From positions 310,001 through 374,000 of the forward strand of contig NZ_CP149934.1 in assembly GCF_037949795.1 (NCBI RefSeq): a stretch of 64,000 bases of DNA, given 5' to 3'. A program made the translations under genes and the position numbers. The DNA comes from Thioclava sp. GXIMD2076 (lineage in GTDB: Bacteria > Pseudomonadota > Alphaproteobacteria > Rhodobacterales > Rhodobacteraceae). Below, piece after piece: positions 43,368-51,686 of the stretch (within the stretch, counting starts at the first letter, position 1; each line of letters opens with the position of its first letter). Below the pieces are notes generated by a model that was given only the letters and a program-made list of their open reading frames with translations, made no database searches and was not told where the DNA came from.

Positions 43368-44395
43368 TGCGCGGCCTTCATCTCGGCCGAGACCGTCTCG
43401 ATCTGGGCCTTCATCTCGTCATAGGCGGCCTGACCATCGACGCCCGTGCTCGAGACTTCGGCGATCTTGGCATCGATGATCGGCTGCAGCGCCTCATGCC
43501 ACGCGGCCATCTGCTCTTTGGTGGCGGGCGTCACATCGATCTTGCCCTTCATCGCCTCGATGCCCTGCGCATCGGCACGGTCCCACATCTTGCCCGCCAT
43601 ACGCGCAAGCGCCTCGCCGGTCACGCTATCGATCTCCTTCTGCTGCTCGGAGGTCAGGCTCTCCCATTTCTTCTCGTTCATCACGACATAGAAGGAGGTG
43701 TTATACAGCCCGCCCGGCACGGAGATGCCTTCCGAGAGCTGCGGGATCAGCTTGAAGAAGTTGACCGATTCATAGGGGAAGAAGATCCCGTCGGCCACGC
43801 CCTGGCTCAGCAGCTCGTAGGATTTCGAGGACGGCCCTTCCACCGAGACCGCGCCCAGCTTGTTGGCCACCTCGTTGATGATGCCGCCGCCCACGCGCAT
43901 CTTCTGGCCTTTCAGGACATCGGTTGCGCCCGCATCGCCCTCTTTCAGGAAGATCTCGCCCGGACCATGGGTAAAGACACCCAGCACATGCACGCCCTTA
44001 TATTCGCCCGCAGCCTCCAGCTTGTCCTTGAACACGCGCCAATAGGCGACCGAATTGGCCTCGGCGCTATCGCCCAGGAAGGGCAGTTCGGCGATATTGG
44101 TGGTCTTGAACCGCCCCGCATTATAGCCCTGCACCCCGAAGGTGATATCGGCCACCCCATTGACCGCAAAGTCGAAATGCGCGGCAGGCGGCCCGAGCGG
44201 CGCAGGCAGGATATTGGCCGTCACCTCGCCATTGGTCGCTTTGGCGATCTCTTCGGTCAGCGGTTTGATCACCTCCGATACCAGCGGATGCGCGGGCGGT
44301 AGCCAGTTGGCCACGGTCAGCACGGTATTGGCCTGTGCGATGGCGGTGCCCGCCAGCAGAAGGCCCAGTGAAGTCAGTCCAAGTCGCATATTCAT
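43364..44395 (-). CDS. TRAP transporter substrate-binding protein (DctP)
   Basis: A 343-residue periplasmic protein. Signal peptide is about residues 1-22 (MNMRLGLTSLGLLLAGTAIAQA). The mature start is NTVLTVANWLPPAHPLVSEVIKPL, and GQKMRVGGGIINEVANKLGA carries the Arg usually forming a salt bridge with the ligand carboxylate. It begins 72 bp downstream of iacG on the same strand, so it may be transcribed with the auxin operon. An aromatic acid such as indole-3-acetate is thus a possible cargo, but a small keto-acid for the aldolase/reductase pair downstream is equally possible. Confidence 0.9.
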   Translation of the reverse strand: MNMRLGLTSLGLLLAGTAIAQANTVLTVANWLPPAHPLVSEVIKPLTEEIAKATNGEVTANILPAPLGPPAAHFDFAVNGVADITFGVQGYNAGRFKTTNIAELPFLGDSAEANSVAYWRVFKDKLEAAGEYKGVHVLGVFTHGPGEIFLKEGDAGATDVLKGQKMRVGGGIINEVANKLGAVSVEGPSSKSYELLSQGVADGIFFPYESVNFFKLIPQLSEGISVPGGLYNTSFYVVMNEKKWESLTSEQQKEIDSVTGEALARMAGKMWDRADAQGIEAMKGKIDVTPATKEQMAAWHEALQPIIDAKIAEVSSTGVDGQAAYDEMKAQIETVSAEMKAAQ

Positions 44396-44467
44396 GTCGC
44401 GTTTCCCTGTGAAAAGTGGATGGCTTTGCCCCTCTTGGGCGGAGGCTTGCAGAATTATACGCGGCCC

Positions 44468-44953
44468 TCAGGAGGCCATCGCCAGCTGGTGGAAGTCGCG
44501 GTTGCACCAGACGAGCGTCTCGCAGGGGCCTTCAGCCAGCGCGATATCGCGGATCTCGCAGAAGAAGACCGAATGTGTGCCCACTTCCTGCCGCGCGCTG
44601 ATCACGCAATCAAAGGCGGCAACCGCATCACCCAAGACCGGCGCTCCGGTGGCATGGGTGGACCAGAGCGTGCCCTCGAAGCGGTCCTCGAGCCCTGATC
44701 TGGCAAACCGTCCCGACAGATCGCGATGCTGCCCGCCCAGCACGTTCACACAAAGCGTGCCGTTCTGGACAAACATGTCATGGCTGCGGTTCGAGCGGTT
44801 GACGCAGACCAGAAGCGTGGGCGGCGTGTCGGTGACCGAGCAGACGGCCGAGGCCGTCATCCCGTGGCGGCCCGCCGGACCATCAGTGGTCAGCACGGTG
44901 ACCGACGCCCCCAGACGCGACATGCCTTCGCGGAAAAGATCCTTGAGTTCCAT
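44468..44953 (-). CDS. iacG: Flavin reductase, IAA degradation (IacG)
   Basis: A 161-residue NAD(P)H:flavin oxidoreductase of the HpaC/RutF fold (GASVTVLTTDGPAGRHGMTASAVCSVTDTPPTLLVCVNR; CVNVLGGQHRDLSGRF; GTHSVFFCEI). It supplies reduced flavin to the first monooxygenase, IacA. AGGGAT precedes ATG 44953. It is the last gene of the nine-gene run iacHABICDEFG, starting 9 bp after iacF. Confidence 0.88.
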   Translation of the reverse strand: MELKDLFREGMSRLGASVTVLTTDGPAGRHGMTASAVCSVTDTPPTLLVCVNRSNRSHDMFVQNGTLCVNVLGGQHRDLSGRFARSGLEDRFEGTLWSTHATGAPVLGDAVAAFDCVISARQEVGTHSVFFCEIRDIALAEGPCETLVWCNRDFHQLAMAS

Positions 44954-44962
44954 GATGATCCC

Positions 44963-45931
44963 TCAGATGTCCAGCACGATACGTTTGCCACAGGCACGCG
45001 AGCAGCAGGCACAGATCTGGTCGCCCTCCTCGCGCTCCTCTTCGGTCAGGAACTGGTCGCGGTGATCGATCTCGCCCGCGATGACATCGGTGACACAGGT
45101 GCCGCAGATGCCCTCTTCGCATTTCACCTCGATCTTGATCCCTCCGCGGGCCAGCGCCTTGACGATGGTATCCTCGGGGCCGACCGTCACGGTGATACCG
45201 GAGGCCGCACATTCGACCTCGAAGCTGTCGCCCGTCACATCCACATCCGCCGAGAAATATTCGCGGTGGATGTTGGCGGGGGCGTAGCCCGCAGCCTCGG
45301 CACCCTTGATCACCCACTCCATGAAACCCTGCGGGCCGCAGACATAGATATGGGTGCCCACGGCCGCTTCGGGCAGATCACGCGCCAGATCAACCGGGCC
45401 CGCACCTGCGCCATCATCATGATGTAGAACGATTTTCTCGGCAAACGGGAAGCTCTTGATCTGATCGAGAAACGCGGTGCGATCTTGCGATCGCGTCGCG
45501 TAATGCAGGATGAAATCGGCCCCCTTGGCAGAGAGCTCCCACGCCATGGCCAGCATCGGAGTGATCCCGATCCCGCCTCCGAAGAGCACCGAGAACGATG
45601 CCTCGGCCAGCGGGAAATGGTTGCGCGGGCCTTCCACATGCACGCTTGCACCGGTTTTCAGCGTGTCATGCAAGGCCACCGAGCCGCCCCGCGAAGCCGG
45701 ATCGCGCAGGATGCCAAGACGGTAGGCAGAGCGGTCCGAGGGATCGCCCGCCAGCGAATATTGCCGCCAGACGGGGCCTTCTGCGGTCTCCACCAGAAGG
45801 TCGATATGGGCGCCTGCGGTGAAGGCGGGCAGATCGCCCGCGCCGCGCAGCGTGAGCTGCATGATATCGCCCCGATCATCTAGGCGCTCGGCCACGGTCA
45901 GAACGAGGGCGTTAGACTGCATGTCCTTCAT
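44963..45931 (-). CDS. iacF: Ferredoxin reductase component of Rieske oxygenase (IacF)
   Basis: A 322-residue phthalate-dioxygenase-reductase-type protein. The FMN/NAD domain has RQYSLAGDPSDRSAYRLGI and FGGGIGITPMLAMAWEL, and the NAD-binding end is YVCGPQGFMEW. A C-terminal plant-type [2Fe-2S] ferredoxin carries Cys in KCEEGICGTCVTDV and ICACCSRAC. It moves electrons from NADH to the Rieske centre of IacC. AAGGAC precedes ATG 45931; the stop of iacE is 5 bp upstream. Domain order FMN-NAD-ferredoxin is normal for this group. Confidence 0.92.
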   Translation of the reverse strand: MKDMQSNALVLTVAERLDDRGDIMQLTLRGAGDLPAFTAGAHIDLLVETAEGPVWRQYSLAGDPSDRSAYRLGILRDPASRGGSVALHDTLKTGASVHVEGPRNHFPLAEASFSVLFGGGIGITPMLAMAWELSAKGADFILHYATRSQDRTAFLDQIKSFPFAEKIVLHHDDGAGAGPVDLARDLPEAAVGTHIYVCGPQGFMEWVIKGAEAAGYAPANIHREYFSADVDVTGDSFEVECAASGITVTVGPEDTIVKALARGGIKIEVKCEEGICGTCVTDVIAGEIDHRDQFLTEEEREEGDQICACCSRACGKRIVLDI

Positions 45932-45936
45932 TGTCC

Positions 45937-46698
45937 TTACCTCATGAACAGGCCGCCATTGACGTCCCAACAGGCGCCAGTGACGAATTCGGCCTCGGGG
46001 GAGGCCAGCATGGTGACCATCTTGGCAACAAACTCGGGCGAGCCGAGCCGCCCGACAGGGATGTTATGCAAAAACCCCTCCATCCGGTCCTCTGGCACGA
46101 TCCCATGCACCATGGGCGTATCCATCGGACCCGGAGAGATGGCGTTGCAGGTCACGCCAAACGCCGCCAGATCACGGGCAAAGACCTTGGTGAGCGTGAG
46201 GATCGCGCCTTTCGAGGCCGCGTAATGCGCCCCTGTCGCTGTGCCGCCATTCTGGCCCGCTAGCGAGGCCATGTTGACGATGCGCCCGTAGCCGCGTTCC
46301 TTGAAATGCCGCCCGAAGGTCTGGCATCCGGCAAAGACACCACCGGCATTGGTGGCCATCACCTCGTTGAACACATGCGGATCGATCTCCAGCACCGGTT
46401 TGGCCTCGGTGCGGGCGGCATTATTGACCAACACCTCGGCCGAGCCCCAGCGCTCGATGACCTTAGTCAGCACGGTCTGGAAATCTTCCGGTTTCGACAC
46501 ATCAAGCGTGGCTGTTACGGCGGTTTCCCCCGCCAGATCCAGCTCCAGCGCCAGAGCGCCTGCCGCCTCCTGGTCGAGGTCGGTGATCACAACACGGAAG
46601 CCCGCCGCATGGAGCGCACGGGTGGCCACCGCGCCAAAACCGCTGGCACCGCCCGTGATCACAGCCGTCTGGATAATATCAGGCAAAGGCTTCCCCAT
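45937..46698 (-). CDS. iacE: Short-chain dehydrogenase, IAA degradation (IacE)
   Basis: A 253-residue SDR. The TGGASGFGAVATRAL cofactor loop, LVNNAART, and the catalytic Ser (NMASLAG), Tyr-x-x-x-Lys (GAHYAASKGAIL) and ISPGPMDTPM tail are all present. IacE acts in the early steps after indole-3-acetate hydroxylation. Its start overlaps the stop of iacD (TGATG), so its translation would normally be coupled to the beta-subunit gene, which here contains a premature stop. Confidence 0.88.
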   Translation of the reverse strand: MGKPLPDIIQTAVITGGASGFGAVATRALHAAGFRVVITDLDQEAAGALALELDLAGETAVTATLDVSKPEDFQTVLTKVIERWGSAEVLVNNAARTEAKPVLEIDPHVFNEVMATNAGGVFAGCQTFGRHFKERGYGRIVNMASLAGQNGGTATGAHYAASKGAILTLTKVFARDLAAFGVTCNAISPGPMDTPMVHGIVPEDRMEGFLHNIPVGRLGSPEFVAKMVTMLASPEAEFVTGACWDVNGGLFMR

Positions 46699-47192
46699 CA
46701 GAACAGATAGCTGATCGAGGTCAGCATTCCATCGGAATTGAGCAGGCGGATCACCTTGTCGCGGATCATCAGCCCCTCATCGGTCACCTTGAGCACCCAT
46801 TCGACATTGGCGGCGAAGACGCGCTGACGACCGAATTTATCCTCGACGACATGCTGCGCCGCGCGGACCTTGAGCGTGGTCTCGTCGACCTCTTCCATCA
46901 CGAAGCGCGAGAGCGTGCGCACCGATTCCGCAGGCGGAGCCGCAGAAATCGAGAAGCCCCCCTGCAGCCGGCGCACGCGCATCTCGCGCATGGTGGCATC
47001 GTCATAGGCGATGTTGAGCTGGTTGGCGAAATCATCGCCCTCCTTCTCGACGGGGATCACATAGTGACCCCCTTCGGCCCAGAGACCCAGTCAACGGTCA
47101 TAATCGCGGGCGTCCAGCATATCGGCCTCGGCCCAGAGATACTCGGTCACCGCTTGCAGCGTGACTGTTTGGGTTGCGGGGAGATCCTTCAT
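46698..47192 (-). pseudogene. iacD: Rieske dioxygenase beta subunit IacD, interrupted by in-frame TGA
   Basis: Read from ATG 47192, which overlaps the iacC stop (ATGA), the frame gives MKDLPATQTVTLQAVTEY LWAEADMLDARDYDR and then TGA (47093-47091). It continues in the same frame LGLWAEGGHYVIPVEKEGDD to a proper end at 46698. The full product would be 164 residues, the usual beta-subunit (NTF2-like) length. Beta subunits of this family read DYDRW at that point, so one base change (TGG to TGA, codon 34) explains the break. No frameshift is involved. A 120-residue internal restart at GTG 47060 would lack the first helix and strand. Either a real null or a sequencing error. Confidence 0.85.
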
Positions 47193-48463
47193 TGGTCCAT
47201 CACCTTTTTCCACATTTTATAGGCCGAGCGCATGCCGGTTTCGGCGGAGATATCGCCCACCGGCAGACCGTTCTCCGAGGTCTTCTCGAGGCCCAGACCA
47301 CGGTTGACCATCACATCCACATCGCCCGCACCGGCCGAGCCGCGCTGCACGCGCTCCCAGACCTCGGCATCATCGGGCGAGCCGAAGCCCATCGGCCCTT
47401 GGAAATGTTCGTGCAGGCGCAGACGCATCTGGTTGGCGGCCTCGGGACCGCCCTGCATGCCAAGCGCGATATGGCGGATCTCGGTCTCATGGACCGAGAC
47501 AGGGCGCAGCACGCGGAAGAACGAGAGCGAGCAGGCCACATTGGGGAAGAGGTTGAGGTTGAAGCCGCAGCCGCCCACGGCGCGCACGATCCGCTTGACC
47601 TGCGCCTCGTCGTAATCGGCACGCAGGGTCTCGGCCAGTTCCTTGAACCGCTCGGGGATCGGCGCATCGGGGTCTTGGTCCAGATCGACGAGTTCCGGCA
47701 TCATCACCATGACCGAATGGCCATTGCCCAGATCCTCCACATAGCCATCGTCGTCATCCATGAAGGAGAAGGTCTCGTTGGCCTCGCCGTCGAGCGATTG
47801 CAGGAAGGATTTATGCACGATCGGGAAGTGATAGGCGTCGGTGGTGTTCTCGAGCTGGATTTTCCAGTTCATCGGCACCTTGAACTGGTGCTCGCCCAGC
47901 GTCTTCACGGGGAAGCCGCCGCCCTGTTTCATGAAGAGGCGGATCCAAGGTTTGGCATTGCCGAGGAAATCCTCGAGCGGCTCGACATCCATGTTGAAGG
48001 AGGCAAAGATCATGCCTTCGAAAATCCCGACCTTCAGCTTTTTCAGACCGTAATTCTGCTTGTCGAAATCGGTCGAATAGCCTTCGGTATAGGGGATCGC
48101 GCGCAAGCTCCCGTCAAGGCCGTAGCCCCAGCCGTGATAGGGGCACTGGAAGGAGGATGTCTTGCCCTTTTTTACCTCGCAGACGGTCGCGGCGCGGTGG
48201 CGGCAGCGGTTCACGAAGACATGGACCTCGTCCTTGCGGTCGCGCGAGATGATGACCGGCTGCGTGCCGACCCAGCTGAGTTTGAAGTTGCCCTTGCCCG
48301 GCACTTCGGAGACATGGCCGACCCAGACCCAGACACGCCCGAAGATCTTCTCCATCTCGGCATCGAAAATCGCGGGATCCTCATACATGGGCGTGGCGAC
48401 GCGGTCGCCTTTCATCAGCGCGTCCGTATCCATCGGACCGGCGGGAAACGTATCGAGAGACAT
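47189..48463 (-). CDS. iacC: Rieske dioxygenase alpha subunit (IacC)
   Basis: A 424-residue ring-hydroxylating oxygenase alpha subunit. The Rieske [2Fe-2S] ligands are Cys87, His89, Cys107 and His110 (NRCRHRA and CPYHGW). In the catalytic domain, ENTTDAYHFPIVHK holds the bridging Asp209 and iron ligands His212 and His217. The enzyme acts late in indole-3-acetate breakdown on the way to catechol, with IacD as beta subunit and IacF as reductase. AAAGGA precedes ATG 48463. The alpha gene is intact while its overlapping partner iacD is interrupted. Confidence 0.93.
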   Translation of the reverse strand: MSLDTFPAGPMDTDALMKGDRVATPMYEDPAIFDAEMEKIFGRVWVWVGHVSEVPGKGNFKLSWVGTQPVIISRDRKDEVHVFVNRCRHRAATVCEVKKGKTSSFQCPYHGWGYGLDGSLRAIPYTEGYSTDFDKQNYGLKKLKVGIFEGMIFASFNMDVEPLEDFLGNAKPWIRLFMKQGGGFPVKTLGEHQFKVPMNWKIQLENTTDAYHFPIVHKSFLQSLDGEANETFSFMDDDDGYVEDLGNGHSVMVMMPELVDLDQDPDAPIPERFKELAETLRADYDEAQVKRIVRAVGGCGFNLNLFPNVACSLSFFRVLRPVSVHETEIRHIALGMQGGPEAANQMRLRLHEHFQGPMGFGSPDDAEVWERVQRGSAGAGDVDVMVNRGLGLEKTSENGLPVGDISAETGMRSAYKMWKKVMDQ

Positions 48464-48474
48464 GGTCTATCCTT

Positions 48475-48999
48475 TCACTGACCGACCGCCACGGGGCGGG
48501 GTGCGGGAATTTGCATGGGCGCGGTCCAGTCGCTGACCGGGCGCGCATAGAGGTTGCGGGTCGAGAAGCGGTGCATGCGCCATGCGCCTTCCTCCTGCCG
48601 GAAATCGATCTCCAGACGAGCGGCCATCAAAAAGCTCTGCCCGTCATGGAAGGTGGGGGTCTGCGCCATGATCCAGCGCCCCGTCACGCCCTCATCCGTG
48701 TGGTGGAGCGCCTCGGAGGAAAGGAAATGCGCGTTCATCGCGAAATGCGGGGGCGTGCAGAAGGTGGCGAGCCAGCCCACGATGGCCGCCCGCCCCTGAT
48801 GCGCGCCGAAATCTTTGGCGTAGCGGTCGCCCGCCCCGCCCCAGACCGCATCACGGGTAAACAGCGCCCCCAGAGCCTCGAGATCTGTCGTCTCGTCCAA
48901 TCGGTCACAGAGTTCCATGTAATCCGACAGGCATTTACGGCAGGCGCTCTCGGCCTCGAGGCGCTCGAGGCGTGAGGCAAGGGCGGCGAGATCGCTCAT
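48475..48999 (-). CDS. iacI: SnoaL/NTF2-like protein, IAA cluster (IacI)
   Basis: A 174-residue cone-shaped NTF2-like protein (YMELCDRLDETTDLEALGALFTRDAVWGGAGDRYAKDFGAHQGRAAIVGWLATF, HFLSSEALHHTDEGVTGRWIMAQT, WRMHRFSTRNLYARP). It matches IacI in position between iacB and iacC. It shares its fold with oxygenase beta subunits but has its own N-terminal helix. ATG 48999 overlaps the iacB stop (ATGA). Its exact step is not settled. Because iacD is broken, it is worth asking whether this protein can stand in structurally. Confidence 0.85.
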   Translation of the reverse strand: MSDLAALASRLERLEAESACRKCLSDYMELCDRLDETTDLEALGALFTRDAVWGGAGDRYAKDFGAHQGRAAIVGWLATFCTPPHFAMNAHFLSSEALHHTDEGVTGRWIMAQTPTFHDGQSFLMAARLEIDFRQEEGAWRMHRFSTRNLYARPVSDWTAPMQIPAPRPVAVGQ

Positions 49000-49358
49000 A
49001 GGTCGGGGATCTCCAGCGCGCGGCCCATACGGGCCTCGACGGTCATGTATTTCCACAGCCGGTCATTGCCCTCGCCCACCACGATGGTGCGAAGCAGGTT
49101 GCACGCGGCCTGCACATCGGCGCGGGTCGGGAAATCGGCCATGATATACCAGGTATAGGGGAAGCCCTGCGTCGCACCGACCAGCGTCTGATCGTCGTCA
49201 AAGGTGCCGACGATCTCGACGCCTTCCATCTTGTTGATGCCCGACATCAGTTCTTGGGTCGCCTTCCATACGGGGCCGATCTGATCGAAGGGGAGCGAGA
49301 AGAAGGTCGGGTGGTTGTTGAAGCACAAAAGGGTGCGGATTTTGGGGGTATCACTCAT
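48996..49358 (-). CDS. iacB: IacB, small conserved protein of IAA degradation
   Basis: A 120-residue ferredoxin-like alpha/beta-barrel-type small protein (RTLLCFNNHPTFFSLPFDQIGPVWKATQELMSGINKMEGVEIVGTFDDDQTLVGATQGFPYTWYIMADFP). It is recognised mainly by its place between iacA and iacI in the iacHABICDEFG order. The frame extends to 49490 but the extra 44 residues are low-complexity; ATG 49358 fits the family length. Its biochemical role in indole-3-acetate conversion is poorly defined. It follows iacA after 31 bp. Confidence 0.82.
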   Translation of the reverse strand: MSDTPKIRTLLCFNNHPTFFSLPFDQIGPVWKATQELMSGINKMEGVEIVGTFDDDQTLVGATQGFPYTWYIMADFPTRADVQAACNLLRTIVVGEGNDRLWKYMTVEARMGRALEIPDL

Positions 49359-49389
49359 GTCACTGTCTTTCTTCGGGAATTTTGTTTGA

Positions 49390-50532
49390 TTACGGGAAGC
49401 CGGGAGGCGTGTGCTGGCCAAACATGGCCGCCCCCGCAGCCGTCCATGTGCCCTCGCCCATGAAGGCATGCTGGGCCACACAGGCCGCATCGACCATCAT
49501 CCGGCCCAAGGGGTGGCCCTGCATCATCGCGCCCGCCCCGCCCATCACGAAGGCCTCGCGGGCGACGGCCGCCCCATCATGGGCCGCCGAGGTAGCCGCC
49601 AAGCGCAGCTTCACATGCGTCTCGGGGGTAACGGCCTCATTATGGGCCAGCTCGTCCCAGGCCTGGGCCGTGATGTCATAGAATTGCGCGCGCGCACCGG
49701 CGAGCGTGGCCTCGGCGCGGGCCAGATGGGCTTGCACATAGGGGCGCTCGCCGGGATTTGGGGCACCGGTGATCGAGGCTTTCTGTGCCGCATCCGAGCG
49801 GATGAAATCGAGCGCCTCGCGCGCGGCCCCCAGCGCCACCACCGCCAGCACCTGCGCCGCCAGCGCCATGGCCGGATAACGGAAGATCGGGTCGGTCATT
49901 TCCGAGCGCGCGCCTCGAATAAACGTCCAGTCCTCCGGCACGATAACCTTGTGGGCTACGAGATCATGGCTGCCCGTGGCCTTGAGGCCGATCGTGTGCC
50001 ACGTCTCGTCGATGGTCACCTTGTCGCGCGGCATGACGGCGGTGCGCGGCAGGGGCGTGGCATCGCCTTCGACCTTGATGCCGCCGCCCAGCAAATCGGC
50101 CCCCATCGAGCCCGAGCACCAAGACCAGCGGCCACTCACCTCGATCCCGCCCGCCACACGGGTGGCTTTCTGCGGCGGGAAAAGACCGCCTGCAAAGACC
50201 GTATCGGGGTTCTCGGTGTAGATATGCGCGAAGGTCTCGGGGGGCAGCGCCGCGAGATAGGTCGAGGACACGCCGAAGCTTGCCACCCAGCCCGCCGAAG
50301 GGTCGGCCGCCGAAATAATCTCGAGAAGGTTGAGGAATTCCATCGGGCTGATCGCATCGCCACCAAAGCGCGTGGGCACGAAAGCGCGATAGATGCCGAT
50401 GCGCTTGAAACCATCGACGATATCCCGTGGGATATGGCGCAGCGCGTCGAATTCGGCACGGCGAGAACGGATATCCTCGCACAGCGTGGCCAGTTCGGCG
50501 GCCTGCGCGAGTTCGGGTTCGAAACGGGTCAT
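49390..50532 (-). CDS. iacA: Indole-3-acetate monooxygenase, acyl-CoA-dehydrogenase-like (IacA)
   Basis: A 380-residue flavin-dependent protein with the acyl-CoA dehydrogenase fold (GIYRAFVPTRFGGDAISPMEFLNLLEIISAADPSAGWVASFGV; WHTIGLKATGSHDLVAHKVIVPEDW; GAGAMMQGHPLGRMMVDA). Like other HsaA/HpaH-type members it lacks the Glu base of true dehydrogenases and uses reduced flavin from IacG to hydroxylate indole-3-acetate in the first step. ATG 50532 overlaps the amidase stop (ATGA). Length and fold agree with IacA. Confidence 0.88.
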   Translation of the reverse strand: MTRFEPELAQAAELATLCEDIRSRRAEFDALRHIPRDIVDGFKRIGIYRAFVPTRFGGDAISPMEFLNLLEIISAADPSAGWVASFGVSSTYLAALPPETFAHIYTENPDTVFAGGLFPPQKATRVAGGIEVSGRWSWCSGSMGADLLGGGIKVEGDATPLPRTAVMPRDKVTIDETWHTIGLKATGSHDLVAHKVIVPEDWTFIRGARSEMTDPIFRYPAMALAAQVLAVVALGAAREALDFIRSDAAQKASITGAPNPGERPYVQAHLARAEATLAGARAQFYDITAQAWDELAHNEAVTPETHVKLRLAATSAAHDGAAVAREAFVMGGAGAMMQGHPLGRMMVDAACVAQHAFMGEGTWTAAGAAMFGQHTPPGFP

Positions 50533-51686
50533 GAAAGCATCTCCGGCATGGAACGGGCGGCCAGGGCCCGCGACAGATGTTCGGCAATGGCGCAGAGCGT
50601 GGCCTCGGCTCCTTTGCGACCCACCAGTTGCAGACCTGCGGGCAGGCCGTCTTTCGTGGTCAGCGGAAGGGTCAGCGCCGGATGGCCGGACAGGTTGAAC
50701 GGGCGCACAAGGCGGGTCAGAGGCAAAAGCGCGCGCGGATCGGTGGCGTCGGCCAAGGTTGGCGGCACGCAGGGCATGGTGGGCAGCACGAGCGCATCCA
50801 CCCCCTCAAGCGCCGCATCGACCTCGCGGGTGAAGACCGCCCGCACCGTTTCTGCTTCCGCCAGCGCCTCGGGCGTCACCGAAAGCGCCGCCTGGATGCG
50901 TGCCTTCACATCCGCCCCAAGCGAGGCATCCGAGCGCGCAAGTTGCCCGAATTCGGATGCGAGTTCATAATTGATGACGGTCAGACCCGCCTCATAGGAC
51001 GCCCTGAAGCTTGGCAGGGAAATCGCCGGCACGTCATAACCCACGAGCGCATCCTCGAGCGCCGCCAGAATATCGGTATCTGTCTCAACATTGATCTGCT
51101 TGAGCTTCGGGGTATCGAGTTTGACGGGTGCGAAACTGGGTAGCATCATTGCTGCCGCACGGGTCAGGGCTTCGGCACTCGCGGCAAACGGCCCGATCAC
51201 GTCGAGCGAGGAACCGCGCGGAATGGCGCCGCGCCGGTCGATTGCGCCGTAGGTCGGTTTGAGCCCGTAAACGCCACAGCAACAGGCCGGTTGGCGCACC
51301 GAGCCGCCCGTATCTGTGCCAACGGCAAAATCGCAAAGCCCCGCCGCAACGGCCGAGGCCGACCCCGAGGACGAGCCACCCGGAATACGGTCGGGCCAGT
51401 TCGGGTTGAGGGCCGTGCCTGCGAAGGTGTTCACGCCTGTTACCCCGAAAGCCAGCTCGTGCATCGTGACGGTGCCGGTGATGGCCGCACCCTGCGCAAG
51501 CAGATGGGCGACGATTGCGGAATGCTCCGTCTCGGGCGGCGCATCCTTGAACCCGCGCGATCCGCAGCGCGTGGTGAGCCCCGCAATCCCGAGACATTCC
51601 TTGATCAGAACCTGCGGCGCATCCCGACCCTGATCCCCCAATGCAAGCGGGGTGGTCACGGCGTTTATCGTCTTTTTATCAGACAT
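50529..51686 (-). CDS. iacH: Amidase-signature protein, IAA degradation (IacH)
   Basis: A 385-residue amidase-signature hydrolase, first gene of the iac operon. The serine pair is present: cis-Ser105 in PGGSSSGSAS and nucleophile Ser129 in GTDTGGSVRQPA, with the usual 24-residue spacing. The position normally held by the catalytic Lys (G-K-T-x-M in family members) reads G-Thr72-V-T-M-H-E-L. IacH is thought to hydrolyse an amide-bearing intermediate on the way to catechol. AAGGGACG precedes ATG 51686. It overlaps iacA by ATGA and is divergent from a TakP-like TRAP system. Confidence 0.86.
   Translation of the reverse strand: MSDKKTINAVTTPLALGDQGRDAPQVLIKECLGIAGLTTRCGSRGFKDAPPETEHSAIVAHLLAQGAAITGTVTMHELAFGVTGVNTFAGTALNPNWPDRIPGGSSSGSASAVAAGLCDFAVGTDTGGSVRQPACCCGVYGLKPTYGAIDRRGAIPRGSSLDVIGPFAASAEALTRAAAMMLPSFAPVKLDTPKLKQINVETDTDILAALEDALVGYDVPAISLPSFRASYEAGLTVINYELASEFGQLARSDASLGADVKARIQAALSVTPEALAEAETVRAVFTREVDAALEGVDALVLPTMPCVPPTLADATDPRALLPLTRLVRPFNLSGHPALTLPLTTKDGLPAGLQLVGRKGAEATLCAIAEHLSRALAARSMPEMLS

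Noticed and set aside
47091..47093. TGA in iacD as a recoded (selenocysteine or Trp) codon
   Set aside because: Neighbouring genes use TGA as ordinary stops many times. No SECIS-like structure was evident, and the family has Trp, not Cys or Sec, at this site. A point mutation or error is simpler.
48475..48999. IacI taken as an intact replacement for the IacD beta subunit
   Set aside because: The fold is the same, but in this gene order both genes are present and distinct. Substitution cannot be claimed from sequence and is left only as a question.
49411..50970. 519-residue open frame on the plus strand
   Set aside because: Antisense to iacA and iacH; composition is shadow-like.
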